From: Phycisphaerales bacterium
GTDB lineage: Bacteria; Planctomycetota; Phycisphaerae; Sedimentisphaerales; Anaerobacaceae
Length of the DNA stretch: 64,000 nt
Assembly (NCBI GenBank): GCA_003141315.1
Contig: PLLP01000024.1
Coordinates: 23,819 to 87,818 of the forward strand
Reading direction: 5' to 3'
A model generated the notes under the pieces. It was not told where the DNA came from. It did no database searches and saw only the letters and a program-made list of their open reading frames with translations. Below are positions 33,045 through 41,400 of the stretch, in pieces. Numbering within the stretch: the stretch's first letter is position 1; every line of letters starts with the position of its first letter. The translations under genes were made by a program, and so were the position numbers.

Positions 33045-34877
33045 ATGAACGAAAAGCTGGTTGAGTGTGTGCCGAATTTTTCGGAAGGCAGGGATACGAA
33101 CATAATAAAACAAATTTCCGGAGCGATAGAAGCCGTCGATGGCATCAGGCTGCTCGATGTCGATTCGGGAGCGGATACGAACCGTACGGTCATCACATTT
33201 GTAGGCGCACCTGAAGCAGTGAAGGAAGCGGCATTTCGGGCAATAAAAAAGGCTTATGAATTAATCGATATGTCGAAACATACCGGCTCACACCCGAGGC
33301 TGGGTGCTACGGACGTCTGCCCCTTCGTTCCGGTAAGCGGCATAACTGTAGAAGAGTGCATCGACATTTCGAAAGAAGTGGCAAAACGTGCAGGCGAGGA
33401 GCTTGGTATCAGTGTGTACCTCTACGAAAAATCCGCCCAGATGCCGGAAAGACAAGACCTCTCTAACATCCGTGAGGGCGAATACGAAGGACTCCGGCAA
33501 AAACTTAAAGATCCCAAATGGAAGCCGGACTTCGGGCCTGCCGTATTTAATGCGAGGGCAGGCGCTACCGTCATCGGCGTAAGAGAATTTTTGATTGCCT
33601 ACAACGTCAACCTTAACACCCGTGAGCAGAAATACGCCAACGACATCGCTTTCGAGCTGCGGGCAAAAGGCCGTTCCGTTAGAAAAGGCTCAAACTCCCC
33701 CATATACCTGTGGAGAAAGGAAATATTAAAATATAAACAGGGGCATTATCCCTGCGGCTCCTGCGAATTCGCGGGCAATACAATCGATGAAACGATACAG
33801 CACTGCCAAAAGGAACACAGCTATGACTTGGCGGAACTGCTGAAAAGCAACGACATCAACCCCCAAAAACCGGAAGGCCAATCCGTCAAAAAACCTGGCA
33901 TCTTCGAACACTGTAAGTCTATAGGCTGGACGGTAAAAAATTACGACAGGGCTCAAATCTCCATCAACCTTACCGACTACAAAAAAACCTCGATGCACGA
34001 TGTGATGGAACAGGCCCGCAAACTTGCTGCCGACAGGGGTATGGTCGTCACAGGAAGCGAAATCGTCGGCGTTGTGCCGTTCCACGCACTGCTGCAGGCC
34101 GGCGATTACTACCTCAAAAAGCAGCATCGCTCCACAGGCGTGCCGATTCGCGACAGGCTGGAAACGGCTGTTCAGTCGCTCGGTTTAAGGGATGTGAGCG
34201 GCTTTGTAATTGAAGAGCGGGTGCTCGGATTACCCGTCAATCCGCCTGGCTCGCTTGTCGAAATGAAAGTGTGCGATTTTGCTGACGAGGTGTCGCGTGA
34301 ATCGCCCGCGCCGGGCGGCGGCTCCGTTGCTGCACTGGCAGGTGCATTGGGGGCGGCGCTCGCTTCGATGGTCTGCAATCTTACCGCCAACAAAGGTGGC
34401 TCTTCTGATGTCGATACAATTCTGAACGATGCAGCAGAGAATTGCCAAGAGATAAAATTCGAACTTGTCCGGGCAGTCGATGCCGACACCAAGGCATTTG
34501 ATGATGTGATGAAGGCCCGGCGTCTGCCTTCGAATAACGAGCAGGAAAAACAGGCCAGGGGCCACGCTATGCAGGCTGGGCTGAAAAAGGCCGTCCTTAT
34601 CCCTTTGGAAACCGCTTCTCTTAGTCTCAAAGCTATTCAAATGGCCGAAACTGCCGCACAATACGGCAATCCAAATACGTTATCCGATGCCGGCACAGGG
34701 GCGCAGATAGCCTTCGCAGGATTGAAAGGCGGCATCTATAACGTGCTTATAAACCTCAAAGACATCGAAGACAAACAGTTCAGCAGCCAGGTGCGACAGC
34801 AGTGTACCGAACTGCTGGAAAAAGCGAAGACAACGCTGGGCAGGATCGAAAAGCTGCTCGAACAAAAACTGGCTTAG
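33045..34877 (+). CDS. ftcD: Bifunctional glutamate formimidoyltransferase / formimino-THF cyclodeaminase
   Basis: Moves the formimino group from formiminoglutamate to tetrahydrofolate and then deaminates it to methenyl-THF, ending histidine degradation. The 610 residues comprise a transferase (about 1-400: LVECVPNFSEGRD, SGADTNRTVITF, HTGSHPRLGATD with the catalytic His) and a cyclodeaminase (about 415-610: FADEVSRESPAPGGGSVAAL). Between the two transferase subdomains, at residues about 215-283, there is an insertion containing Cys237-x2-Cys240-x12-His253-x4-His258, with a Tyr before and a Phe after the Cys pair, which is the spacing of a C2H2 zinc finger. The usual enzyme lacks this. Strong ribosome-binding site AAGGAAGG precedes the ATG. 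Confidence 0.96.
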   Translation: MNEKLVECVPNFSEGRDTNIIKQISGAIEAVDGIRLLDVDSGADTNRTVITFVGAPEAVKEAAFRAIKKAYELIDMSKHTGSHPRLGATDVCPFVPVSGITVEECIDISKEVAKRAGEELGISVYLYEKSAQMPERQDLSNIREGEYEGLRQKLKDPKWKPDFGPAVFNARAGATVIGVREFLIAYNVNLNTREQKYANDIAFELRAKGRSVRKGSNSPIYLWRKEILKYKQGHYPCGSCEFAGNTIDETIQHCQKEHSYDLAELLKSNDINPQKPEGQSVKKPGIFEHCKSIGWTVKNYDRAQISINLTDYKKTSMHDVMEQARKLAADRGMVVTGSEIVGVVPFHALLQAGDYYLKKQHRSTGVPIRDRLETAVQSLGLRDVSGFVIEERVLGLPVNPPGSLVEMKVCDFADEVSRESPAPGGGSVAALAGALGAALASMVCNLTANKGGSSDVDTILNDAAENCQEIKFELVRAVDADTKAFDDVMKARRLPSNNEQEKQARGHAMQAGLKKAVLIPLETASLSLKAIQMAETAAQYGNPNTLSDAGTGAQIAFAGLKGGIYNVLINLKDIEDKQFSSQVRQQCTELLEKAKTTLGRIEKLLEQKLA

Positions 34878-34948
34878 GATAAGAACCGTTGTATCTTGAC
34901 AGTAAATTGCGTTAGTCGGGACGAGACAAAAAGACAAGGAGAAACATA

Positions 34949-35398
34949 ATGCTTAGGATTCGGCGGGGACGAATGAATGATGCGGAATTAATAATCGATT
35001 TCCAGATAAGGCTTGCCAAAGAAACTGAAGGAATGAGGCTGAATAAGGAAACGGTAAGCAAAGGCGTGCGGGCGGTTCTGCGGGATAAGGCCAAAGGCGA
35101 ATATTTTATGGCCGAGAAAAACGGAGAGGTTGTCGGGATGATGCTGACGATTCCGGAATGGAGCGACTGGCGAAACGGGACGGCTATCTGGATACATTCG
35201 TTGTATGTAAGACCAGAATGGCGGGGAAGGGGGGCTTTCAAAAAGATGTACCTGTATTTGAAGAAGAAAGTTGGATTATCAGCCGGCCTTGTCGGGCTTC
35301 GGCTGTATGTCGAAAGGAAAAACAAAACTGCCCATAAGGTTTATAAAAGGCTGGGAATGAATAGCGACCATTATCTGATGTATGAATGGCTGAAATGA
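34949..35398 (+). CDS. GNAT family N-acetyltransferase
   Basis: A 149-residue acetyl-CoA-dependent N-acyltransferase. The acetyl-CoA-binding motif A is IHSLYVRPEWRGRGAFKKMY (Arg-x2-Gly-x-Gly/Ala type), preceded by the beta-strand GEVVGMMLTIPEW and followed by GLRLYVERKNKTAHKVYKRLGM, the motif B region. Substrate is unknown. AAGGAG lies 8 bases before the start. It follows ftcD by 71 bp on the same strand and could be read through, but nothing ties it to histidine breakdown. Confidence 0.88.
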   Translation: MLRIRRGRMNDAELIIDFQIRLAKETEGMRLNKETVSKGVRAVLRDKAKGEYFMAEKNGEVVGMMLTIPEWSDWRNGTAIWIHSLYVRPEWRGRGAFKKMYLYLKKKVGLSAGLVGLRLYVERKNKTAHKVYKRLGMNSDHYLMYEWLK

Positions 35399-35476
35399 CT
35401 TCTCTCGACAAATCCCGATAAGCAAAAATCGTGTTCTCACTTCGTTCGATAGCTCCGGTGAAAGCAGGCTAATCTG

Positions 35477-36268
35477 TTAGTTGTTTAGATTATTTTTGGA
35501 TATTTTCTCCAGTTTTTTGCGGATTTTGCCGAGTTCGCTGGATTTGAAAGAGGACTTTGTTTTTTCGAGGATGTCGATAGTCTCATTAACGGCTGCCTTG
35601 AGGGTGCTGAGCCTCGGGCATTTGAAAAGGTGGCAAACGGGAGCATCGCTCTGTTGTTTTGGAGCATCGGAGAGGATGTATCTTATATCAGCCAGGGCGG
35701 CGTTCACGCCGGCAAAAGTTAAATCCAGGAAATTTTTTTGCGAGCTGTCTATTTTGGCGGCGCCCGAATTTTTAAAACCGTCCTCGATGCTGGCAAGGCC
35801 GGTTCGCCATGTTTCTAAAGTTTTCTTTGCGTTTGAGACAGTTCTGTAAAAGCGGGTTTGGTCGATGGCCTTTAAAACGTATTCGAGAAGTTGAGTGAAA
35901 TCAACGGGCTTAATCAGGTAAGCGATTACAGGCAGGCCGATAGCGTCTATTGCGGTGTTTTGAGAAGGATAGCCCGTTACCAGAATAGCCGACAGTCCCT
36001 CTGCGAGTCTCGGCAGGGCCTTGATAAATTCGAGATTGGGATTTCCCGGCATCCTGATGTCGGTAATAAGGACGTCGTATTGATTGCTTTTGAGTTTTAT
36101 AATTCCGGCGTTGGCATCTTGTACGCAATCACAATAGAATCCTTCCCTTCTGAGCAGGTCGGCGGTCGAATTAAGAAAAATCTCCTCGTCATCAGCAATC
36201 AGCACTTTGCCGAGCTGGTTTGTGTGTGGGTTTTGTTTCCGGGTTTTTTTTATAGAGTTTTTCTGCAA
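35477..36268 (-). CDS. Response regulator (REC domain plus helical C-terminus)
   Basis: A 263-residue protein. Residues about 20-140 form a receiver domain: KVLIADDEE (acidic pair), DVLITDIRMPGNP (phospho-acceptor Asp), AILVTGYPS (Thr) and AYLIKPVDF (Lys). The C-terminal 120 residues have no DNA-binding motif known to me; they look helical, with a Cys/His pair (PVCHLFKCPRLSTLKAAVNE) and a lysine-rich end, and might mediate protein contacts or phosphotransfer. No histidine kinase gene is adjacent. Monocistronic; the next gene upstream is 248 bp away. Confidence 0.88.
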   Translation of the reverse strand: MQKNSIKKTRKQNPHTNQLGKVLIADDEEIFLNSTADLLRREGFYCDCVQDANAGIIKLKSNQYDVLITDIRMPGNPNLEFIKALPRLAEGLSAILVTGYPSQNTAIDAIGLPVIAYLIKPVDFTQLLEYVLKAIDQTRFYRTVSNAKKTLETWRTGLASIEDGFKNSGAAKIDSSQKNFLDLTFAGVNAALADIRYILSDAPKQQSDAPVCHLFKCPRLSTLKAAVNETIDILEKTKSSFKSSELGKIRKKLEKISKNNLNN

Positions 36269-36466
36269 AATAGTCTCCTTTTCCGCACAAAAATAATTTA
36301 TTCACGACAACGGTTGGTGAATCAGGTATCTCTGTTCCGCATAATCCTGTTAATCTGTTGGTGATACAGGTATCGGCTGCAATCATACGATAACGGTGTT
36401 TTATGTCAATGGGCCTGTATAGATATTTTTTAACGATTTCGGTGGTTTTCCATGAGGCAAATAAAA

Positions 36467-36490
36467 AAGGCCGGTAGAGGTACCGGCCTT
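36467..36490 (-). terminator. Terminator after outer-membrane protein gene
   Basis: AAGGCCGGTA and TACCGGCCTT form a perfect 10-bp stem around a four-base loop; on the minus strand TTTTTTAT follows. It ends the gene at 36516-37370. Confidence 0.92.
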
Positions 36491-36515
36491 AAGAATCAAA
36501 GATTTTTTTACTGTC

Positions 36516-37370
36516 TTAGAATTTATACTTCAGCATGAGGCTCGCCCATGTGAGGCTCTTTTCGCTATTGACGGATTTATCCATCGTGACCTGGTGAAAG
36601 ACGCCCGGCGTGAAAATCAGGCTGCTGCCGAGGTCAAAATCGGTTGAAACGCCGAAAACGGCGTCCGACCAACCGTGGTCAACATTCAAAGCATTCGGTG
36701 CAACGCCGTCGTTATAGACTAATTCTGAATGCAGATTGATAACCCTTTCCTTGTCAGTAATTGGGCAGTGTGTCTTCAATGCATAATCGAGCATAAAGAT
36801 ATGAGCAAAACCCGAAGCGGTGCCACCTGGGAAGGATTTATCGCCGACAAAGGAATCCTCGTTGGATGGCCAAAGTTTAACAAGAATGTATGTCGGGACA
36901 AGACCTTCGACTCCGAGAATTTTCGGAAAAGAAAGTGCGCCGTGCAATTCCTGGAGGTCTATGCCGTTTGGAAAACTAGAAGTATCGTGGCTGGAGAGGT
37001 GCGGAAAATTATAATATACATAGCCAATCATATAGCAGGTCATATAGGGCTGGTCTGTGAATAATGCATTGCGATAATAAACCCTGTAATCCCAGCGTTG
37101 AAACTGCTGATTGCCGAATCCGTTATACTGTCCTGTGCCATTGGGAATATGGCCTGTCACATTAAGGCCGAAACCTGACCCGAACAAATCCAGGTCCACG
37201 AACGGGTGAGTAGCGCTGTGGCTGCCGTAGACAGTGAATCCGCGCCAGATGTATCTGCTGGTATATTCTGTGCCGACGACGCCGTGCAGGTCGCCTGATT
37301 CTGCGAGAAGGCAGCCGGTCCAGCCCAAAAGCAGCAGGGTACCTAATACAAAACTCTTTTTCATTGCCAA
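36516..37370 (-). CDS. Putative outer-membrane beta-barrel protein
   Basis: A 284-residue exported protein of unknown function. Residues 1-23 are a signal peptide (MKKSFVLGTLLLLGWTGCLLA). Mature protein is made of alternating hydrophobic/polar segments rich in Tyr, Phe and Trp, such as VVGTEYTSRYIWRGFTVYG, RWDYRVYYRN, YMIGYVYYNFPH, and it ends SLTWASLMLKYKF with a C-terminal Phe as most outer-membrane barrels do. The early TEYTSRYIWRG phrase recurs in a family of uncharacterised barrel proteins. It is a single gene followed by a strong terminator. Confidence 0.75.
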   Translation of the reverse strand: MAMKKSFVLGTLLLLGWTGCLLAESGDLHGVVGTEYTSRYIWRGFTVYGSHSATHPFVDLDLFGSGFGLNVTGHIPNGTGQYNGFGNQQFQRWDYRVYYRNALFTDQPYMTCYMIGYVYYNFPHLSSHDTSSFPNGIDLQELHGALSFPKILGVEGLVPTYILVKLWPSNEDSFVGDKSFPGGTASGFAHIFMLDYALKTHCPITDKERVINLHSELVYNDGVAPNALNVDHGWSDAVFGVSTDFDLGSSLIFTPGVFHQVTMDKSVNSEKSLTWASLMLKYKF

Positions 37371-37586
37371 TGCTCCTTTCCAAAACGAAATATTTCTTAC
37401 GTTATCTAAACGGTTTATTATTTCAGACTTGGCAGGAAAAGTATACCAGTGGAGCGGAATAAGTCAAGTGAAAAAATGATTTTGGGGGATTTTTTTTGGG
37501 AATAAAAAAGGAGGCAATTCCTTCTGATTTAGACCGGCAATTACCGGAAAAAGGCCGGTTGAAAAAGGTAAAAAATCCATTCCGGT

Positions 37587-37871
37587 TTACCGGTTTCTGC
37601 AATGGCGAAATAAGCACCGTAAAATCTTCAGAACATCCCTGTTTGCGATTCGATAATAGATATGCAGGCCTTCCCTTCTTCGTGCGAGGACGCCCTTATT
37701 CGTCATCAGGTTAAGGTGCTGGCTGGTGAGGGACTGGCTGCTGTCGAGCCTCTCGACGATTTTGTTGACGCATTTTTCACCGCCGGCGAGAATCTCTATT
37801 ATCATCAGCCTGTCGGGATGCGCAATTGCTTTCAGGACAGCGGCCATTTTTTCTGCCAGCCTGTTATTCAT
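37587..37871 (-). CDS. ArsR/SmtB family transcriptional regulator
   Basis: A 94-residue winged-helix repressor: AEKMAAVLKAIAHPDRLMIIEIL, recognition region SQSLTSQHLNLMTNKGVLARRREG and wing HIYYRI. One Cys lies in GGEKCVNKIVE at the alpha3 position where ArsR-type sensors often bind metal or react with thiol oxidants, and further Cys and His occur at the C-terminus (RCLFRHCRNR). Its start overlaps the stop of the thioredoxin-like gene (37868-37871), so it is co-transcribed with it and probably controls the pair. The inducer may be a metal, sulphide/persulphide or an oxidant. Confidence 0.9.
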   Translation of the reverse strand: MNNRLAEKMAAVLKAIAHPDRLMIIEILAGGEKCVNKIVERLDSSQSLTSQHLNLMTNKGVLARRREGLHIYYRIANRDVLKILRCLFRHCRNR

Positions 37872-38398
37872 AAATTGTTTCCTGTGCCTTCGGATAGTTT
37901 CTCGATAACCTTGCCGTAATCGGCTTCTGTTTTCAATCCGACGAGTCGCATCGCTTCTTTGCCGTCTTTGAAGATTAGAACTGTAGGAGTTGCCTCGACC
38001 TTGTTTTCATTTGCCAGCTCGGCAAACTGCGAGACATCCACCTTAATGAAGACAGCCTTTCCCTGATATTTTTCGGCGACTTTTTCGAGAACCGGCGACA
38101 ATAATTTGCAGGGATAGCACCATTCAGCGTAGAAATCCGCCAGCACTACGCCTTTGGAATTCTTCGCTTTTTCAAACGCTTCCTTGTTTCCGACAGTAAT
38201 AACCATTGAGTTCTCCTTTCCTGATGAACCGGTATTTAGCAGAAAAATTAAAAAACCTCCCAGCATTGCCCCCACCATCATTCCCCGCAGGGGGTTGGCG
38301 GTAAGAGGGCAGGCGCCGGTTGTGCATTTTCCGAAATAGCCCAGCAGGCCGCCGATAACTGCCCCTGCCAGGATTCCAAAAACAAGCCGAATAAACAT
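37868..38398 (-). CDS. Thioredoxin with N-terminal DUF6132-like membrane domain
   Basis: A 176-residue fusion. Residues 1-58 contain two Gly-rich membrane helices around YFGKCTTGACPLTANPLRG (Cys25 and Cys30), as in DUF6132-type small proteins. Residues 65-176 form a thioredoxin with active site WCYPCK (Cys94, Cys97) and cis-Pro motif EATPTVLIF. An internal ATG for Met65 at 38206 has AAGGAG six bases upstream (38213-38218), so a soluble thioredoxin could also be made. The overlap with the ArsR-type gene suggests regulation by thiol or sulphur state. The two Cys in the membrane domain could exchange electrons with the thioredoxin part; this is an inference. Confidence 0.88.
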   Translation of the reverse strand: MFIRLVFGILAGAVIGGLLGYFGKCTTGACPLTANPLRGMMVGAMLGGFLIFLLNTGSSGKENSMVITVGNKEAFEKAKNSKGVVLADFYAEWCYPCKLLSPVLEKVAEKYQGKAVFIKVDVSQFAELANENKVEATPTVLIFKDGKEAMRLVGLKTEADYGKVIEKLSEGTGNNL

Positions 38399-38496
38399 AT
38401 TTTATACCTTTCCAACTATATTAAGATATTTTAATATACTTATACTATTGCGGAAAGCAAAATGTTCTTAAAAAAACATATTTTTTCACAGGAGGT

Positions 38497-41400
38497 TTAT
38501 GGGGTTTGCCGGCCGCCTGCGGGCTGCGGCTGACTATTTTGGTCTGTTTTTTTGGTATTTTGCCCGTCGAGCCTGTTATAAAAAAGAGCCTCCCTGTTAG
38601 AAAGCTTATTTTGTTGAATCAGGCTGCGTATATTCTGCACGTCGATATTTCCGGAAGAGGGGGCTGCTGACTGAACGTTTTGCGGCTCGATGAGTTCGGC
38701 AGAAAAAGCGTTTTTGAAATTGCGGATTGTCGCAAATGAGATAAAAATTGCCGCTGCGGCCACAACAGTTATCAGTATATACGATGAAAGGGTTTTTGCA
38801 GGCGGCTTTTGGATGCCGGTAATTTTTTCCGGCAGGTGTCGGTCCGCCTTCGGCGGGTCGCGATAAATGCAGTCGGTCTGAACGGCCGGCGTAATGTTAG
38901 ATTTACGAAGGCGAAATCTTTTTGGGGACAGGAATTTTTTGAATATGGCAATCCTGTTCAGGATGGACAAAAATGCGCCCGTTGGGCAGAGGAACCGGCA
39001 AAACAGCCTTGTGTAAAATAATGAGCCGGCGAGAGCAACAATGGCTATGGTAATTATGTATGGGGTTATAGAACGGGAAAATATAGAAACAAGCGGGTCG
39101 GATGACAGGGTCGACTGATTTCTGGAGACAAAAAAAGCGATGATGAAAATGAAAAGAAGCAGGTATTTTACGAAGGTAAGATTTCTGGAAATAGATGCCG
39201 GCACGGATGGTTTTAATCTTCGCGGCACAACAGAGCCAACCAGTTCTTGGAGTGCGCCGAATGGGCAGAGATAGCCGCAGTAGATATTTCCAAAGATGAT
39301 TACGAGAACCGGAACGATAGCAGTGATAAGAAAGGCGACGCCGAAAGCAACGGCAGGCAGATTCAGCGTGAGCAGGTTAGATACCTGCACGAGAGAATAC
39401 TGGGCGTTAAATAGGACACCGGCAACGATAAAGTTGATAAGAAGAATCGCCAGTCTTATTTTGTAGCCGCCGAGGGAAATTATGATTAAGCTTGCAGCGA
39501 TAGCAGCAGCCAGGAATAGAGCAGCATAATCAAAAGGCCTGGCGACGGCTGTTTCTTTTGTTTCAGCTGACGGCTTGTTTTTATCGAGCTCCTGGCGGGC
39601 GAATTCCTGTGCGGAGGTCTGCAAAGAGGCTATAATGGCATTATAACTGATTGTTGCGCCTGTGACGGCATCGGTTTGCGAGAACGGCTGGCGGTTGAAC
39701 AGGTATTTACCCAGCAGGAGATTTTTTTTATCGATTACCTTCTTGAGATATTCCGGAGTTTCATTAGAGGTAATTATTTGAAAGTCGAGGAGTTTGCCGG
39801 CGGGGTCGATGAAGATGGCCAGATTTATTTTGCCGCCGAACCCGCTGATTTGCGGCGCGAAATTCTCGCTGCTGAAGATAAAACCCGCGAGCCTTTCATT
39901 GCTGTCGTATATTTTATAGTAGCCGGCGATTTCCTGCGATAGCTGGACGGATACCGGCTGGATTTTTAATGCTCCTGCGAGGGATTCGGCGGTCTGCTGC
40001 GGCAGAGATGCGAAAGAAGCAACCGCAGCCGGCTGAGTTTGCCGTACAGTTGGCCGGAAAAAGAGAATATTCGAGCATAAAATTACCGTTAAGGCGACTG
40101 CGAAGAGAACGAAGCCGAATCTTGTTGTGCGATGAATTGTTTTTGACATCGGCAGGATTTCTGCGTGCCTGTATTTTTTTAATACGGCAGGGGGGATGTT
40201 GGCGAGAATCAGGATGATGAAAAAAACAAGGGCGTTCGTAATGCCGAGGATGGGGACAAGAAGCAATCCTGTGAGCAGGCTGCCGGCAGCGGCGCCGACG
40301 TGGTCGGCGGTTTCGAGATAGCTTGCTGCCGTGCCGGTTGCGGCGGCTGTGTCGGAAAATTGCTTTGCGGCGATGGGGAAATACGCGCCGGCGCAAAGGC
40401 CGCAAAACAGAAAGGCGGCGGCAAATATAAGATGCACCGGGTCATAAATGATGGTTTGTTCAGGCGACAGACTGCTCCATTGTTTTGTAAGCCGGTCCAC
40501 GCCTGCCGGAATGGCGGCGAGAAGCAGGGCGTGAATGCAGACGGCGGCGAGGAGAATTTCGAATAGTCTACCTTCGGTTTTTTTGAGCAGGAATCTGACT
40601 AATGCGGCGCCGAAAAATAATCCGAGCATAAAGAGCGATGATATGATTCCGATGTGCAGATAAAGCGAGCCGAATTGCGTCTGATAGAGATACATCAAAA
40701 TTATACAAGAGCCGATGCCGGTTGCCCCTGCGCTGAAGGCCAGGAAAGAGCTGTCGAAGGTGTCGTAGTTTGTGGTGCGTATATCGTTGTGCGGCGACCC
40801 AAATTGCATTTTGTTTGGCCGGAGTTTCTCGAAGATGTAAAGGAGTCTGACGGCGGCAAAGACGATTACCGGGATAAGGAAAATTATGATTCCTGGAGGG
40901 ATGAGCATTTTGATAAATTTCGATACCGAAACTCCGGATTGTTTTGCGGAGAGCAGCAGGCTGAAAAGGAAAGTCAAGGGTTTTGAATCCGTGTTGACGA
41001 GGAGCTTCTTCGATATATCGGGGTTATCATAAGCTGCGACAGCTTTTTCTGCCCGGTCGGATAGATATATCGAAAGCAGGGCATCGGGCGGCAGGATTGC
41101 GTCGGAGCCGTCGATTTTCCGGAACTGGTCTCTTAAGATTCCGGGCCGGCCTGTGATTGCCGCAGAATCCGAGGCGACGAACCATGTTTGACCGCCGGGC
41201 GCAAGGACGAGATTGGAAAAGACGCCTTCGAGGGTCAGTTTTACCGATGCGCCGAGGTCGGTAATCTCTGCTGCCATTATGTTTTCACCGCCGCTGATAC
41301 GTATGGCTACGATGCCGCCGGTGCGCAGGCTGTTTTTTATCTGCTTGAAAAATTGAACGGTAAAATACCGGTTGAGGGCAGATGTGGCGGGGTCGGGCAG

